A stretch of DNA of 64,000 nt from Sphingobacterium mizutaii (GTDB lineage Bacteria > Bacteroidota > Bacteroidia > Sphingobacteriales > Sphingobacteriaceae): the NCBI RefSeq assembly GCF_900187125.1, contig NZ_LT906468.1:682001-746000 (forward strand). The letters are read 5' to 3'. Shown here in pieces: positions 19,501 to 28,050 of this stretch. Numbering within the stretch: the first letter of the stretch is position 1; every line of letters starts with the position of its first letter. The translations under genes and the position numbers were made by a program. The notes below the pieces were generated by a model. The model searched no databases. It had not been told where the DNA came from and saw nothing but the letters and a program-made list of their open reading frames with translations.

Positions 19501-19846
19501 ATGGCAGAACCCAGGCGACCAAACTGATATCCCTAGGGTAGTCAATAACGATAATGTTTCCAATGGTAATACATTGCCTTTAATACATAATATTTCTTCG
19601 ACAGATTACTTGCGCTTAAAGAATGTGATGCTTTCCTACACGATACCAAACACTTTGGTGAGCAAAATGAAGCTGAATAACATTCGTGTGTATGTCAGTG
19701 GCCAAAACCTAGCCTTGTGGACCAAGTACACTGGATATGATCCAGACGTTACGACCAATGGTAACAATGCTATCAGACAAGGTATTGATAAGAACCAAGC
19801 ACCAAATGCAAGGACCTTCACATTTGGATTAAACGTTGGATTTTAA
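16574..19846 (+). CDS. SusC/RagA-type TonB-dependent transporter 2 (predicted peptide uptake)
   Basis: A 1090-residue outer-membrane transporter. The N-terminus is long before the hydrophobic signal core (about 20-40), then a carboxypeptidase-D-like domain (52-122), a TonB-box-like DEVVVIGYGTQ (130-140), a plug with PLVVIDGVPAF and DIESIDIAKDAAATSIYGSR, and a barrel ending NVGF. It opens an operon with a SusD and three exported peptidases (S10, S9, M14). SusCD pairs usually sit with glycan enzymes. Here the partners all cut peptides, as in the RagAB oligopeptide importer of Porphyromonas, so an oligopeptide substrate is inferred. The alternative is a peptide-like antibiotic or siderophore. 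Confidence 0.93.
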   Translation: MKQSNCPKTWTKPLPLTSKWTLLGFTCLSLLAYPNQTFASINKDIISFQEEIEIKGKIVDKNGTPIAGVSITIKGRSVSTSTDANGNFTFRVPRNSVLVLTSMGYSPIEHLVLNSNPINLTMTESNEELDEVVVIGYGTQSRKETTGSLTSVKGDDVGNLPVQSFDASLAGRSSGVQVNTSSGVLNQAPVFKIRGTNSLSLSTYPLVVIDGVPAFNDNDDSGPSYAASNPLSAINPADIESIDIAKDAAATSIYGSRAANGVVFITTKKGKRGAAKVNYEGWLGYTTANRLPELLNAAQYVEIKNEALRNDGTFNETKNFYGLSKDANGNTIDTRWYDYIYQTGTSHSHNINISGATEKTNYFGSAAYTDQEGIFQKNGFNRKSAMFNIDNTTTDWLKLGVKLNYVNENNLAAMSTGAGGQGGFQSSSSSGAMARLALISAPIIGPYNNDGTFNVTSNGFLGLMDNTGHLNQSRLGFYNPVISLLNNYSNNTGNNVQSNAYVQIKPLKWITYKSVYGIDYRNVDYNNYYSPLSGEGLASNGSASSVSSKRQRWVWTNTLTFDRNYDKHSFNLLLGQEQQRTTGSMFGLQRTGQTDPYYTNIQGGWQNVFDYRTDNQEINNYLFSLFSRLQYDYQKKYFFTANLRQDEYSALGLNNKKGTFWGVSGGWDIAKEAFWSGSSLGQKINAFKLRSSYGKVGNVGGLGDFGAINTYSATLYGGQPGLTYSVTGNPDLKWETSKKFDIGLDIALFNSAITGEIGYYKNSIDGLIFAVPLPPSVGIPNGTSNSILQNVGEMYNRGFEFTIGGAPVRKEDFRWNSSFNLTTNHNEVLTLANGVPSIISGSLDGMTITLPGQAAGMLYAIETAGVDPATGRRIFIDGDGKKVFYQQNVSGINAVKYQWEYEDGTRARAITPSDDAKPYKPTAPKVFGGWTNSFNYKGLDLTVLLTYQLGGYMMNGNQGTMRDLRFWNNSVDLMRRWQNPGDQTDIPRVVNNDNVSNGNTLPLIHNISSTDYLRLKNVMLSYTIPNTLVSKMKLNNIRVYVSGQNLALWTKYTGYDPDVTTNGNNAIRQGIDKNQAPNARTFTFGLNVGF

Positions 19847-19868
19847 GGACAATTAAAAACTTATTACA

Positions 19869-21356
19869 ATGAAATCAAGTAAATCTATCATATTATGTGC
19901 AACTGGACTGACCTTATTATTTAGCAGTTGTAGAAAGGAAGAATGGTTGAATCCACAACCCAAAACATTGATCACCGATGTGACCGCATTTAGTACCCCA
20001 GAACGTATCCTGAGCCAAGTCAATGGCTTATATGCCAGCATGAAGGCATCTAATTATTTAGGAAGTTGGTACACGCTGATTTCAGATGTCAGAACCGGGG
20101 AATTTCACTGTAGCAATATGAACGCTGCTACAGGAGCTACCATGTATTCCATGCTGCCACAGACCACCACCTCAGATGTCAACGATATATGGGTGGCGAC
20201 CTATGCTTCGATAAACAAGTTGAACGTATTCTTGGATGGCTTAGATAATGGGGGTGATGCCGTCTTAGATGCAGCTACAGCCAATAGCTACCGTGCTGAA
20301 GCACGATTGATCCGTGGGATGACCTATTATTATCTATTGCAGTTTTATGCAAGGCCCTATTGGGATGGTAATGGAAGCAAACCAGGCTTGCCGTTACGTT
20401 TGAAAGGCAATACAGGTCCCGGAAACTACGATTTAGAGCGGAGCACTGTAGCTGAAACTTACAAACAGGTATTGGCTGATTTGGATTTTGCGGAACAAAA
20501 CCTACCAGGGAATTATTCCTCGGCTTTCTTGAATACCACAAGAGCCCATAAAAACACTGCCATTGCATTAAAGACTAGAGTTTACCTCAGCATGAGAGAT
20601 TATGCAAAGGTAATCACTGAAGCCAATAAACTTGTTCCCGCAGCAGCACCTTTCAGCGCAACAACAGGGGTAGGAAATAAATTGGAAGGTAATTTCGAAG
20701 ATCTCTTTAAATCGCCATACACCTCCAATGAATCTATTTTCTCTATGCCATTCACCAATAATGATGCGCCAGGAAGCGCCTTGTCTAGGTATTATTTACC
20801 AGGTACAGGTGATGGCGGAACATCAACCAGTAATGGTGCAGGTGAGTATTCATTGAATAAAGTTGAAGGTATCTACTCCTCAGCTTTATGGTTAGAAACC
20901 GATGCCAGGAGAAAACTGACCAAAATAGGGACAAAGACCGGAAAAGCATGGTTAACCAAGTTTAACCAAGCCTCGCCATATATCGATTATGTTCCAGTGA
21001 TCCGTTATTCTGAAGTATTGTTGAACCTTTCTGAGGCTTTAGCAAGAACATCAAATAGCGTGGATGCACGTTCCTTAGCCTTACTGAATGCAGTTTATGG
21101 CAGATCAAATCAAGGAGCGTCCTTAACGGCCGCTTCATTTGCCAATGTAACTGCCTACTTAAATCGAATCATCGAGGAGCGCAGGATTGAATTCTTGGGC
21201 GAAGGTATCCGTAATGGTGACCTTATGCGCCTTGGATTAACCATTCCAGCGAAATCACAGCATGCCATTGCTGCTGTACCGACCGATGATCCAGCTTATA
21301 TTCTGCCAATTCCAAGTAATGAATTGATATTGAATAATTTAATGGAGAATAACTAA
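19869..21356 (+). CDS. SusD/RagB-family surface lipoprotein 2
   Basis: The 495-residue partner of the preceding SusC, 22 nt downstream. The signal ends LLFSSC, with the lipid-attachment Cys at residue 21. Later come the SusD-typical NSYRAEARLIRGMTYYYLLQ segment, VIRYSEVLLNLSEAL, ERRIEFLGEGIRNGDLMRLG and a closing AYILPIPSNELILN. It is anchored in the outer membrane, where it should capture the ligand and hand it to SusC. The operon context points to peptides. The stop is followed after 12 nt by the S10 peptidase. Confidence 0.93.
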   Translation: MKSSKSIILCATGLTLLFSSCRKEEWLNPQPKTLITDVTAFSTPERILSQVNGLYASMKASNYLGSWYTLISDVRTGEFHCSNMNAATGATMYSMLPQTTTSDVNDIWVATYASINKLNVFLDGLDNGGDAVLDAATANSYRAEARLIRGMTYYYLLQFYARPYWDGNGSKPGLPLRLKGNTGPGNYDLERSTVAETYKQVLADLDFAEQNLPGNYSSAFLNTTRAHKNTAIALKTRVYLSMRDYAKVITEANKLVPAAAPFSATTGVGNKLEGNFEDLFKSPYTSNESIFSMPFTNNDAPGSALSRYYLPGTGDGGTSTSNGAGEYSLNKVEGIYSSALWLETDARRKLTKIGTKTGKAWLTKFNQASPYIDYVPVIRYSEVLLNLSEALARTSNSVDARSLALLNAVYGRSNQGASLTAASFANVTAYLNRIIEERRIEFLGEGIRNGDLMRLGLTIPAKSQHAIAAVPTDDPAYILPIPSNELILNNLMENN

Positions 21357-21368
21357 AATAAATAATGT

Positions 21369-22922
21369 ATGAATGATTATAAAATTAAGACGATTAGTTT
21401 CATAGCTTTCATGTTCATCTTTGGAGATCTATGGGCGCAGAGTTTAGCGCCCGTTATCCCAAGGGGGCCGCAGTACAGTAAAAACAAGGCCATTGAAACA
21501 TTGAAACCTGATACGTCAGTAGTATCTAACAATTCAGCCATCATTCCTGAAGTGGTAGAAACCAAACATGTAGCCAAACTGAGGTCTGGCAGTATCGAGT
21601 ATAAAGCCCAATCAGGCTATATACAGTTGAAAGATGAAGATGGAAACCCGAAAGGGAATGTCTTCTTTATCGCCTATGTGGCAACTAACCGGAAAGACCG
21701 TCCGGTTACTTTTGCTTTCAATGGAGGTCCAGGTTCGGCCTCTGTATGGGTAAATATGGGTTTTATGGGGCCAAAACGACCAAATTTGACCGAAGCTGGT
21801 GATGCAGTCTACCCATATAGCTACGGAGATAACCCGGAAACCTGGCTAGACAAGACGGATTTGGTATTTATTGATCCGATCTCTACAGGTTACAGCCGGG
21901 CGGTAAAGGGAGAAGACCCTAAGCAATTCCATGGTTTTGTAGAGGATGTACAGTCGGTAGCCGATTTTATCAGGTTATATGTAACCAAGAATGAACGCTG
22001 GGATTCCAAGAAGTATCTCATGGGTGAAAGTTATGGGACGCCAAGAGCAGCAGGTTTGGTTCAGTATCTACAGAACCGTTACAGCATGTATTTTGATGGC
22101 GTCATTATGTTGAGTTCTATATTGAATATGCAGACAGCAAGGTTTGACATAGGCAATGACCTGCCATATCATCTGTTTTTGCCGACCTATACGGCAACTG
22201 CCTTTTACCATAAACAATTGGAGTCTGGTTTACAGGGCAATCTTCGAGCGACATTGGATGAAGTTGAGAAATTTGCAAACAACGAATATCTCTTAGCTCT
22301 GAACAAAGGAACAGACTTGACGGAGCAAGAATATGATCAGATAGCCAGCAAATTGGCTAGGTATACCGGCTTGAGCAAAGCCTATATCAAAGAAACCAAC
22401 TTGAGGATCAATATCCATAAGTTCTGTAAAGAATTGAGACGGGATGAAGGCTTAACGGTTGGTAGACTTGATAGCCGTGCGATAGGTCGCGACTATGATG
22501 ATTCAGGTGATCGTTTTGAATTTGATCCAGCAGGAAACACTGCAGGTACCTTTTCTTCCGCAATGAATCATTATATTAGGACCGAGCTTAAATTCAAGAA
22601 TGAACTACCTTATGATTTTTCAGGTGGGGTATCCCCATGGAACTACAATAATGTTCAGAATAAATATTTAAATGCGTCAGAGCTATTGAGGCAGGCTATG
22701 TCCAAAAATCCAGACCTAAAGGTTTGGGTAATTGGTGGTTATTATGATTTGGCAACACCTTATCATGCTGCTGAATATGTTGTGAAGCATATGAATTTAA
22801 GACCAGAACAGAAATCAAAAGTATCATTTACTTATTACGAGGCAGGGCACATGGTGTACATGCCGAAGGATTGCATGGTACAGTTAAATAAAGATGCAGA
22901 TGAATTTTACAAGAAAAACTAA
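21369..22922 (+). CDS. Exported S10 serine carboxypeptidase
   Basis: A 517-residue peptidase family S10 protein with an N-terminal signal (hydrophobic about 8-22, ending LWAQ). The family motifs are clear: FAFNGGPGSAS with the oxyanion loop, LMGESYGTPRAAG with the nucleophile Ser, VIGGYYDLATPYHAA with the catalytic Asp, and YEAGHMVYMP with the His. S10 enzymes remove C-terminal residues, often at acid pH in eukaryotes. The Bacteroidota members are mostly uncharacterised. It sits 12 nt after susD and overlaps the S9 peptidase gene by 29 nt, so expression is tightly coupled. Probable role: trimming peptides from the C-terminus in the periplasm. Confidence 0.9.
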   Translation: MNDYKIKTISFIAFMFIFGDLWAQSLAPVIPRGPQYSKNKAIETLKPDTSVVSNNSAIIPEVVETKHVAKLRSGSIEYKAQSGYIQLKDEDGNPKGNVFFIAYVATNRKDRPVTFAFNGGPGSASVWVNMGFMGPKRPNLTEAGDAVYPYSYGDNPETWLDKTDLVFIDPISTGYSRAVKGEDPKQFHGFVEDVQSVADFIRLYVTKNERWDSKKYLMGESYGTPRAAGLVQYLQNRYSMYFDGVIMLSSILNMQTARFDIGNDLPYHLFLPTYTATAFYHKQLESGLQGNLRATLDEVEKFANNEYLLALNKGTDLTEQEYDQIASKLARYTGLSKAYIKETNLRINIHKFCKELRRDEGLTVGRLDSRAIGRDYDDSGDRFEFDPAGNTAGTFSSAMNHYIRTELKFKNELPYDFSGGVSPWNYNNVQNKYLNASELLRQAMSKNPDLKVWVIGGYYDLATPYHAAEYVVKHMNLRPEQKSKVSFTYYEAGHMVYMPKDCMVQLNKDADEFYKKN

Positions 22923-25323
22923 CCGAAATTATTTGAAAGCAGGACTTTTCATTGCCTTCTTGGCGGGTTCTCCGATGACCTATGCGCAAGAGGCAATCAA
23001 GTATCAATTACCACCTCAATCTATCGTGAATCTTGTGGATGCACCACAGATCCCAATGGAGGAGTTCAGTCCAGATGGGCGGTATATGTTGGTATTGGAA
23101 GTTCCAGGCTTTCAGACCATTATTCAAGCCTCACAACCTGTCTTAGGGGTTGCTGGCCTGCGGATTAATCCCATTAGCAATACCACGGTTGCGGAGAATC
23201 TCGGTACTTTCAAGGGTCTTAAGATCCGCGATCTGAGCAATGGCTCTGAATTCAGCATCCAAGGCTTACCTCAGGATTTGCAGATTTCCGACGTTAAGTG
23301 GTCTTCCAAACCTGGCGTATTTGCCTTTTTGAATAAATCTTTAGAAGATACTGAACTATGGCTTGCCGACCTGAACAATAAAACAGCAAAGAAATTATTG
23401 AGCAAGGTCAATGACACTTACGGTAGCACCTTTCAGTGGAATGGCGATGGAACAGCTTTACTTGCCCAGCAAGTAAACTCTTCAAGAGGCAATGTGCCAG
23501 TTCAGAATCCAGTTCCTACAGGGCCGGTGGTTCAAGAAAACCTTGGCGGAATTACCCCTTCAAGAACCTATCAAAACCTACTTGCTAACGGATACGATGA
23601 GACCTTAATGGAATATTACCTGACCTCAGACCTGATCCAGGTCGATCTTCAAGGGAATGCAAAACCTATCGGCATTAAAGGAATCTTTAAATCAGTTTCT
23701 TATTCTCCCGATGGTAAGTATATCCTGACCGAGAAAGTGGTTAAGCCGTATTCTTACTTGGTGCCGATCTATCTTTTTCCGGCAGAAGTAGCAGTTTATT
23801 CTTCCACTGGATCTAAGGTAAAGGACATCTACACGATTCCATTGGCGGATAAAATGCCGATCTCTTTCGATGCGGTATTAGAAGGACCTCGAAATTTTGA
23901 ATGGCGTAAAGACAAGGATGCATCCTTGGTTTATGTGCAGGCATTTGATAAAGGTGATCCAAATGTGAAAACCGAGGTGCGTGATGAAGTATTTGAATTA
24001 GGAGCTCCTTATGATCTTTCTTCATCAAATAAGATCTTCTCCGGTACCTATCGGGTTCGCGATATTCAATGGGGAGATGGTTTGGCCATCGTTTCAGAAA
24101 ACTGGCGCAAAGACCGTTCTACCAAAATGACCTTGATCAACCCAAAGACCAATCAGGTGGTCAAAGTGCTCTCTACCCGTAAATCAGAGGATACCTATAC
24201 CGATCCAGGAAGTTTTGTGAAAAATGAAAAAGGTCAATTGCTGACCGATGGAAAAGGCTCTGTATTCACACAGGGGCTAGGCGCTTCGCCAGAAGGTGAC
24301 CGACCATTTTTGATGAAATGGAATGTACAGAATGGCAAACAGGACACCTTGTACAAATCCAAGCGCGGTTATTATGAAGAACCAATCTTCTTTAACAATA
24401 CCGGAGTGCTGTATGTTTCCCGGGAATCAGCAAAGGATGCACCCAATGTGTATTCGGTAAATATCAAAAACAAGAAAGAATCCAAGATTACCAACTTCTC
24501 GGATCCATACCCAAGTATCGCCAATGTTCAGAAAACATTGTTGTCCTATCCAAGAAAAGATGGCTTGAATCTATCAGGAACACTATATGTGCCTGCAGAT
24601 TTCAAAAAAGGCGATGCTCCATTACCAGTGTTGGTATGGGCCTATCCTCGAGAATTTAAAACAAAAGAGGCAGCCGGACAGGTTAAAGGTTCTCCAAATC
24701 GCTTCCCACGCTTAGCCTTCCGTTCTCCGGTTTACTGGGTGACCCAAGGATACGCAGTGGTGGACCAGGCTGATATGCCTATCGTTGGAGAAGGTACTTC
24801 TGAACCAAATGATACGTTCGTAGAGCAAATCAAGGATAATGCTAGCGCATTGATTGACCATATTGTTGGCTTGGGCGTAGCAGATAGAAACAGGATTGGC
24901 GTTGGTGGGCACTCTTATGGTGCCTTTATGACGGCCAATCTCTTAGCACATACCGATCTATTCGCTGCAGGTATTGCAAGAAGTGGTGCCTACAATAGAA
25001 CCTTGACTCCATTTGGTTTCCAAGGCGAAGCAAGGACCTATTGGCAAGCAAAGGATACTTATGATGCGATGTCACCATTTACTTATGCACCACAGATCAA
25101 GAGACCGTTATTGATGACCCATGGCATGGACGATGAGAACTCAGGAACTTTCCCGATCCAGAGTGAGCGTCTTTACGCCGCTATCAAAGGGCACGGAGGA
25201 ATCGTGCGTTTGGTGATGTTGCCTAAAGAATTCCACGGATACAGAAGCAGGGAAGGAGTGCTCCATACCTTTTGGGAACAACATCAATGGTTGGAGAAAT
25301 ATGTAAAAAACAACAAAAAATGA
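22894..25323 (+). CDS. Exported S9 prolyl-oligopeptidase-family peptidase
   Basis: An 809-residue S9 peptidase with a signal peptide (about residues 14-32, ending TYAQ). A seven-bladed propeller region fills about 60-560; the hydrolase domain follows. Catalytic motifs: GVGGHSYGAFMTANLL (nucleophile Ser), HGMDDENSGTFP (Asp) and KEFHGYRSREG (His). The start lies inside the S10 gene (29-nt overlap); a second ATG two codons on, at 22900, is equally possible. The stop overlaps the next start as ATGA. This points to a secreted or periplasmic dipeptidyl or oligopeptidase acting on imported peptides. The exact cleavage preference is not readable. Confidence 0.9.
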   Translation: MQMNFTRKTNRNYLKAGLFIAFLAGSPMTYAQEAIKYQLPPQSIVNLVDAPQIPMEEFSPDGRYMLVLEVPGFQTIIQASQPVLGVAGLRINPISNTTVAENLGTFKGLKIRDLSNGSEFSIQGLPQDLQISDVKWSSKPGVFAFLNKSLEDTELWLADLNNKTAKKLLSKVNDTYGSTFQWNGDGTALLAQQVNSSRGNVPVQNPVPTGPVVQENLGGITPSRTYQNLLANGYDETLMEYYLTSDLIQVDLQGNAKPIGIKGIFKSVSYSPDGKYILTEKVVKPYSYLVPIYLFPAEVAVYSSTGSKVKDIYTIPLADKMPISFDAVLEGPRNFEWRKDKDASLVYVQAFDKGDPNVKTEVRDEVFELGAPYDLSSSNKIFSGTYRVRDIQWGDGLAIVSENWRKDRSTKMTLINPKTNQVVKVLSTRKSEDTYTDPGSFVKNEKGQLLTDGKGSVFTQGLGASPEGDRPFLMKWNVQNGKQDTLYKSKRGYYEEPIFFNNTGVLYVSRESAKDAPNVYSVNIKNKKESKITNFSDPYPSIANVQKTLLSYPRKDGLNLSGTLYVPADFKKGDAPLPVLVWAYPREFKTKEAAGQVKGSPNRFPRLAFRSPVYWVTQGYAVVDQADMPIVGEGTSEPNDTFVEQIKDNASALIDHIVGLGVADRNRIGVGGHSYGAFMTANLLAHTDLFAAGIARSGAYNRTLTPFGFQGEARTYWQAKDTYDAMSPFTYAPQIKRPLLMTHGMDDENSGTFPIQSERLYAAIKGHGGIVRLVMLPKEFHGYRSREGVLHTFWEQHQWLEKYVKNNKK

Positions 25324-28022
25324 TTAAGAATACCATAAAATCGATTCTGGTAGCCTTATTGATTGGACAGTTCAACTATGGAACTGCACAACAGGTTACC
25401 AATCCGAAAACACATTTTGGGTTCAATATTGGTGATGACTATATGCTGGCCAACTACAAACAGATGGAGAGCTATTTTCTAAAAGTTGCCAAAGAATCCA
25501 ACCGAGTACTTATTAAAGATGGGGGACTAACAGAAGAGGGCAGAAAACAGCACCTGATCATCATCTCCTCTCCAGAAAACCTAAAAGATATTGAAAAATA
25601 CCGCAAGATATCACAAACCTTAGGGCGTGCCGAAGGAATTACCGTAGAAGAAGCTAAGGAGCTTTCCTTAGCTGGTAAGCCGGTGGTATGGATCGATGGG
25701 GGAATGCATTCCAACGAGATGGTCGGTTCACATCAATTGATCGAAACCTTCTATCAATTGACCAATCGTAATGATGCCGAAATCAACAATTACTTGGATA
25801 AGGTGGTGGTATTAATGTGGCATGTCAATCCTGATGGACAAGATCTATTGGCTGATTGGTATATGCAATATGAGGACAAGGCCAAGCGTAATATGTCTAT
25901 CCCTACACTTTACCAAAAATATGTAGGGCATGATAATAACCGTGATTTCTTTATGTTCAACATGAAGGAAGCAAGCAACCTGGCAAAGGTCGTATATGTA
26001 GATTGGTTACCACAGATTGTCTATAACCACCATCAGACCTCTCCAGATGGAACCATTGTGGCGGGTCCTCCTTATCGTGATCCATTTAACCATGTGTTCG
26101 ATCCATTATTGGTGACAGGTATCGATGGCGTTGGGTTTGCCATGATCAACCGCCTGAATGAAGAAGATAAACCAGGTTATGTCCGCATGGATCAATCAGG
26201 ATTCTCTACTTGGTGGAATGGTGGATTGCGTACAGCGCCCTATTTCCATAACATGATCGGTATCTTGACCGAAATTACAGGACATCCTACACCATCTGAT
26301 ATCCCTTTGGTAGCAGAAAGACAGGTTCCTAGAAATGGCTTGCCATTCCCAGTTGCTCCACAGAAATGGAATTTCAAGAAGTCAATTGACTATTCTGTAT
26401 CGATGAACTTTGCGATCTTGGATTATGCAGCCCGTAATGGTGACAAATTATTGTACAATATGTACAAGATGGGTAAAAACTCCATTGACCGTGGAAACGA
26501 GGATTATTGGACCAAATACCCGAAATATGCCGAATCCATTGAGAAAACCTATGATGCAGATGTAGCGGCAGGTAAGGTGAAGAAAGAAGAAAGCAATACT
26601 TTCTATCGTTCAAAAACCATCCCTAAGAACTATTATGATGCCATCTTCTCAGATAAATCCAAACGTGACCCTAGAGCTTTCATCTTGTCGGCAGACCAAG
26701 ATGATTTTGGAACAGTCGTTAAATTTGTGAACACCTTGATCAAATCAGGAGTATATGTATACCAAGCAAATGCTGATTTCAGTGTCAACGGAAAGAATTA
26801 TCCAAAAGGATCTATCGTAGTCAAAACCAATCAGGCTTTTAGACCCCAGGTATTGGATATGTTCCAGCCTCAAGATCACCCACATGATGTAGAATACGAA
26901 GGTGGGCCGCCGGTTCGTCCGTATGATGCTGCTGGTTGGACATTGGCTATGCAAATGGGTGTAGAATATGATAAGGTTTATGATGACTTCAATGCACCAC
27001 TTCAGAAAAAAGAAACTGGAGTTCTGTTGAATCCATTGGCTAGAGAGATTGCCTCATCTAAAGGAGGATATTTGATCAATGGAAAAGCAAACGATGCTTA
27101 TTTGGCAATCAATCAATTGTTGAAGGCTGGTGTGAAAGTATACCGTGACCTTGATTCCAAAGACTTTTATGTAGATGCTAAAGCTGCAGCTAAGGTTAAG
27201 GAATTTGGTACTACTTTAGGATTGCAAAGTAAAGCGTTGGCTAGCAAACCAAAACAATTGAAACCTGTTGAAGCCATCAAGATCGGCTTATTTGATCATT
27301 ATGGCGGTAGCATGCCTTCCGGTTGGGTGAGATGGATGTTGGAACAATATGGATATGATTACAAATTGTTCTATCCAAAAGATATTGACAATAATAGCAT
27401 CAAAGATTATGATGTGTTATTGTTTGTAGGTCAAGGTATTCCTGCTTTTGGATCGAATGCTTCAGGACGTTCTGTTGATGAAAGCATTGTGCCTGATCAA
27501 TATAAGCACATGTTAGGATCTGTAACAGCTGCCAAGTCTATTCCAGTTCTGAAAAGCTTCGTGGAAAATGGCGGGCAGATCGTCACAATTGGTGCAGCCT
27601 CTGAGCTAGTTTACCATTTCAATCTTCCGGTTGAAAATCCATTGATGGAAATAGGTAAAGATGGCAAGAAAGTGAAGTTGTCCAGTGTGAAGTTTTATGT
27701 TCCGACGAGTATTCTAAAGGCTGAAGCTGATATCAGCAAGCCGGAGAACTACGGTTTGGATAAAGATCTGAACATTGTGTTCAATAATAGCCCTGTCTTT
27801 AAATTCCAAAATTCAGAAAATCTATATGCCTTAGGAACCATTAATTCTGACCATTCCCTATTAAGTGGATGGGCACATGGACAGCAATATCTAAAGGATG
27901 TTAATATTGGATTAGTATCTAAAATTGGGAAAGGGAAATTAGTGGCAATCGGACCTGAAATTACCAACAGGGCTCAGAGCCATGGGACATTCAAAATGTT
28001 ATTTAATCAACTATACCGATAA
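25320..28022 (+). CDS. Exported M14-family zinc carboxypeptidase
   Basis: A 901-residue metallopeptidase. The signal peptide (about 1-23, ending GTAQ) follows directly from the ATG at 25320, which overlaps the S9 stop as ATGA; the in-frame TTG at 25272 is therefore rejected. The metal site of M14 is visible as GGMHSNEMVG (His 130, Glu 133), with HVNPDGQD at about 168-175, DNNRDF, and NHHQTSPDG (237-238) supplying the third ligand region; ILTEITGHP may hold the catalytic Glu. The C-terminal third (about 670-901) is a separate alpha/beta domain that I cannot name. Last gene of the operon, ending at a strong terminator. It likely completes peptide breakdown with S10 and S9. Confidence 0.88.
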   Translation: MIKNTIKSILVALLIGQFNYGTAQQVTNPKTHFGFNIGDDYMLANYKQMESYFLKVAKESNRVLIKDGGLTEEGRKQHLIIISSPENLKDIEKYRKISQTLGRAEGITVEEAKELSLAGKPVVWIDGGMHSNEMVGSHQLIETFYQLTNRNDAEINNYLDKVVVLMWHVNPDGQDLLADWYMQYEDKAKRNMSIPTLYQKYVGHDNNRDFFMFNMKEASNLAKVVYVDWLPQIVYNHHQTSPDGTIVAGPPYRDPFNHVFDPLLVTGIDGVGFAMINRLNEEDKPGYVRMDQSGFSTWWNGGLRTAPYFHNMIGILTEITGHPTPSDIPLVAERQVPRNGLPFPVAPQKWNFKKSIDYSVSMNFAILDYAARNGDKLLYNMYKMGKNSIDRGNEDYWTKYPKYAESIEKTYDADVAAGKVKKEESNTFYRSKTIPKNYYDAIFSDKSKRDPRAFILSADQDDFGTVVKFVNTLIKSGVYVYQANADFSVNGKNYPKGSIVVKTNQAFRPQVLDMFQPQDHPHDVEYEGGPPVRPYDAAGWTLAMQMGVEYDKVYDDFNAPLQKKETGVLLNPLAREIASSKGGYLINGKANDAYLAINQLLKAGVKVYRDLDSKDFYVDAKAAAKVKEFGTTLGLQSKALASKPKQLKPVEAIKIGLFDHYGGSMPSGWVRWMLEQYGYDYKLFYPKDIDNNSIKDYDVLLFVGQGIPAFGSNASGRSVDESIVPDQYKHMLGSVTAAKSIPVLKSFVENGGQIVTIGAASELVYHFNLPVENPLMEIGKDGKKVKLSSVKFYVPTSILKAEADISKPENYGLDKDLNIVFNNSPVFKFQNSENLYALGTINSDHSLLSGWAHGQQYLKDVNIGLVSKIGKGKLVAIGPEITNRAQSHGTFKMLFNQLYR

Positions 28023-28026
28023 AAAG

Positions 28027-28048
28027 AAAGGGAGCGAAAGCTCCCTTT
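28027..28048. terminator. Bidirectional terminator between M14 peptidase and uvrA
   Basis: A perfect 9-bp stem AAAGGGAGC/GCTCCCTTT with a GAAA tetraloop, A-rich before and T-rich after, placed between two convergent genes. Confidence 0.85.
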
Positions 28049-28050
28049 TA

